DNA of 64,000 nt from Victivallis lenta (GTDB lineage Bacteria; Verrucomicrobiota; Lentisphaeria; Victivallales; Victivallaceae), in contig NZ_VUNS01000008.1 in NCBI RefSeq assembly GCF_009695545.1, positions 62,001-126,000 of the forward strand, written 5' to 3'. A program made the position numbers and the translations under genes. The notes beneath the pieces were generated by a model. The model was not told the DNA's origin and ran no database searches. It was given only the letters and a program-made list of their open reading frames with translations. Within the stretch, counting starts at the first letter, position 1. Each line of letters starts with the position of its first letter. Below are positions 62,383 to 64,000 of this stretch, one piece after another.

Positions 62383-63519
62383 TCAAATACGCTTCTTTCC
62401 GGCAACGGATGGAATTCCGTTTCCGCAAAATCGGTCGATCCGGTGCAGATAGCGCAGCGTCTTGAGCCCGTCGAACCAGCCGTGAAACGCGGCCAGACGG
62501 GCGTCACGGCGATCCGGCGTATTGGCCAGCACCTTCGGCCAGATGAGCAGGAAACCCTCCTGACGCAGGAAGTCGGCGGAACATGAATCAATCTGGTCCA
62601 GAAAGAGTTCCGCCTCTTCAAGCCCGCCGGGACCGGCAGCGCGGGCCAGCAGCCGGCCGAGAAAAGCAAACGCGGCGTCGGAAATTTCTGCGGGCGCCTC
62701 CCCGGCCATCAGCTTCCGCACCGCCGGACCGGTTCCGAACGGGACCCGGTCCGACGGGCGCGGCGACGGGTGAACCAGCACCCGGTCCCCTGTGACGACC
62801 CGGCCGGTTTTGGCGGCGGCCTGCAGGAAATAGAAATCCTCGCCCCCCTTGCGGACCCGCATGCCGCCGGCGCGCACATAGGCTGCCGCCCGCACTGCAA
62901 ACGCCGAACCGACCGTCAGGAACGCATACGGCGAACCGGCCCGGCGCAGGCGGTCGACATAGCGTTCCAGATACGCCTCATAGCTGCGGATCGCCCGTTC
63001 CTCCTCCGGCGTCGCGCCGGGACGGTGCGAAAACGGAATCGACAGCGCCGATGCCGCAGGATTCCGTTCAAAGCAGCCCCGGACAGCATCAAAGTAGTCC
63101 GGTTCCGCAACCGTATCCGCATCGAGAGAGGCCAGAATCACGCGCTCCGCCTGTTCCGCATGGCACGAAGCGATGACGGCGTCCATGCCGAGCTTGCGCG
63201 CTTCGCCGACGCCGCCGGTCAGATCCGGGGCGTCGATCCAGAAGAGGTTGCGGCAGGAAAACGCGCCGGACGCCAGCAGCCGGAGCAGTTCTCCCGATGC
63301 CGCCTTGACCCGCGACGGCGCGTCGGCCGGATGATTCACGACAAGAAGCACCATATCATCCGCGCCGGGCGCGAGCGACGCCAGCGTGTTGCCGATCTCC
63401 TCCAGCTCGTCGCAGGCCGGAATCACCGCGGCGCAACGGAATCCGGCAACGACCGGACCGGGTTCGACCGGCAGCAACCGGCACTTGCGCAAATACTTCT
63501 GAAGTTCCCGCTCTTTCAA
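62383..63519 (-). CDS. family 2 glycosyltransferase
   Basis: 378 residues; probable TTG start 63519 with GGAGGAG upstream, overlapping the previous stop by 4 bp (TTGA). GT-A features: CAAVIPACDELEEIGNTLASL, VILASLDADTV (metal-binding DxD-type), and KGGEDFYFLQAAAK (acceptor region). No membrane helix. Transfers a sugar from a nucleotide sugar, acceptor unknown; its place before ftsA suggests an envelope polysaccharide (inference). Confidence 0.82.
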   Translation of the reverse strand: MKERELQKYLRKCRLLPVEPGPVVAGFRCAAVIPACDELEEIGNTLASLAPGADDMVLLVVNHPADAPSRVKAASGELLRLLASGAFSCRNLFWIDAPDLTGGVGEARKLGMDAVIASCHAEQAERVILASLDADTVAEPDYFDAVRGCFERNPAASALSIPFSHRPGATPEEERAIRSYEAYLERYVDRLRRAGSPYAFLTVGSAFAVRAAAYVRAGGMRVRKGGEDFYFLQAAAKTGRVVTGDRVLVHPSPRPSDRVPFGTGPAVRKLMAGEAPAEISDAAFAFLGRLLARAAGPGGLEEAELFLDQIDSCSADFLRQEGFLLIWPKVLANTPDRRDARLAAFHGWFDGLKTLRYLHRIDRFCGNGIPSVAGKKRI

Positions 63520-63926
63520 GGCCGTTTCTCCTCCGGCAGGCGGAAGAACCGGACGAACGGTCCCCCCCTGCGCCGCACCTGCCTCTGCAGAATCCCGGCT
63601 TTTCCGAGACTGATCAGAAAAGCGACGGCGAAGAAAAGCAGGCGCCGGAAAATCACTGCCGCACCGCGCCGCGGCAGGTCGCGCAGCCAGGCAAGAAAAA
63701 GGCGGAACGGATTGCCCGAAGGCAGCAGCTTCCAGATTTTCCCGAAAGAGGCGCCGGAGTCTTTTCCTTCGGGAAGGCGGTAATGCGCGAAAGCCGCGGG
63801 CGGGCGAACCGGCGGAAACGGCGCGATGAACGACGGCAGGGAAACGGACGTCTGTTCTGCCTCGGGCGGTACAGCCGGTTCGGGTTCTCCGGCGATTCCG
63901 GGACCGGTATTGTTATCGTTCATCAT
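63516..63926 (-). CDS. hypothetical protein, 136 aa, upstream of glycosyltransferase
   Basis: Not recognised. ATG 63926 (AGGAG 5 nt upstream; ATG 63923 is an alternative). Pro-rich N-terminus, then basic segments around a hydrophobic stretch (RRLLFFAVAFLISLGKAGIL) that could be one membrane helix. Overlaps the glycosyltransferase start by 4 bp, so it is part of the same operon. The last 74 bases of the window hold no convincing gene. Confidence 0.6.
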   Translation of the reverse strand: MMNDNNTGPGIAGEPEPAVPPEAEQTSVSLPSFIAPFPPVRPPAAFAHYRLPEGKDSGASFGKIWKLLPSGNPFRLFLAWLRDLPRRGAAVIFRRLLFFAVAFLISLGKAGILQRQVRRRGGPFVRFFRLPEEKRP

Positions 63927-64000
63927 CAAATCTCCTGGGCAGACGATGTTCAGGTATTTGCAGATAATGACGTGACTCCGCGGTCAATCTTATCTCTCTT

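Noticed and set aside
63927-64000. C-terminus of an upstream minus-strand gene at the right edge
   Set aside because: Two frames are open for only 17-28 codons, with AT-rich codons unlike the neighbours; too short to support.

Overview
The window looks like chromosomal DNA of an anaerobic, carbohydrate-degrading member of the Lentisphaerae (Victivallis-like; inferred, not proven). Evidence: GC-rich genes with high GC3; two short pseudopilins carrying the [16 protein letters not shown] leader helix with the H-X9-DG type C-terminus that is greatly expanded in that phylum; secreted glycoside hydrolases; oxygen-sensitive chemistry (a glycyl radical enzyme with its activase, and a 2x[4Fe-4S] ferredoxin protein); and an ftsA-ftsZ pair, which Planctomycetes and Chlamydiae lack.

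Left part (1-34 kb, both strands). A truncated FMN/4Fe-4S membrane protein is followed by a 2273-residue repeat protein with a clear terminator. Next comes an argB-aroK-aroC operon (arginine and chorismate synthesis). Then there are two carbohydrate loci. One is an AraC regulator divergent from a sialidase-fold protein + pseudopilin + GH51 arabinofuranosidase operon. The other is a pseudopilin + GH2 beta-galactosidase-like operon behind a consensus promoter with a long leader, followed by a LacI regulator. Peptidase T, a CE7-like esterase, a ferredoxin, a Ser/Thr kinase with a C-terminal Cache-like sensor, a glycyl radical enzyme/activase pair with a divergent AraC regulator, and one unrecognised gene complete the region.

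Middle part (34-38 kb, minus strand). A 107-bp tandem repeat and small hairpins abut tRNA-Val. Then comes lpdA-ispD-yraN-comF (listed in transcription order), tightly packed.

Right part (38-64 kb, all minus strand). This is the translation/transcription superoperon, in transcription order: tRNA-Leu, tRNA-Thr, tuf, rpmG, tRNA-Trp, secE, nusG, rplK, rplA, rplJ, rplL, rpoB, rpoC, rpsL, rpsG, fusA, rpsJ, rplC, rplD, rplW, rplB, rpsS. It stops after rpsS at a strong terminator, so the S10/spc cluster is split. Upstream lies a division cluster: small protein, GT2 glycosyltransferase, ftsA, a divergent ftsZ and a membrane protein.

Most start choices rest on visible Shine-Dalgarno sequences. Promoters were read by eye as sigma70-like hexamers with 16-17 bp spacers and are predictions. 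No database searches were possible; family names come from recognised motifs.
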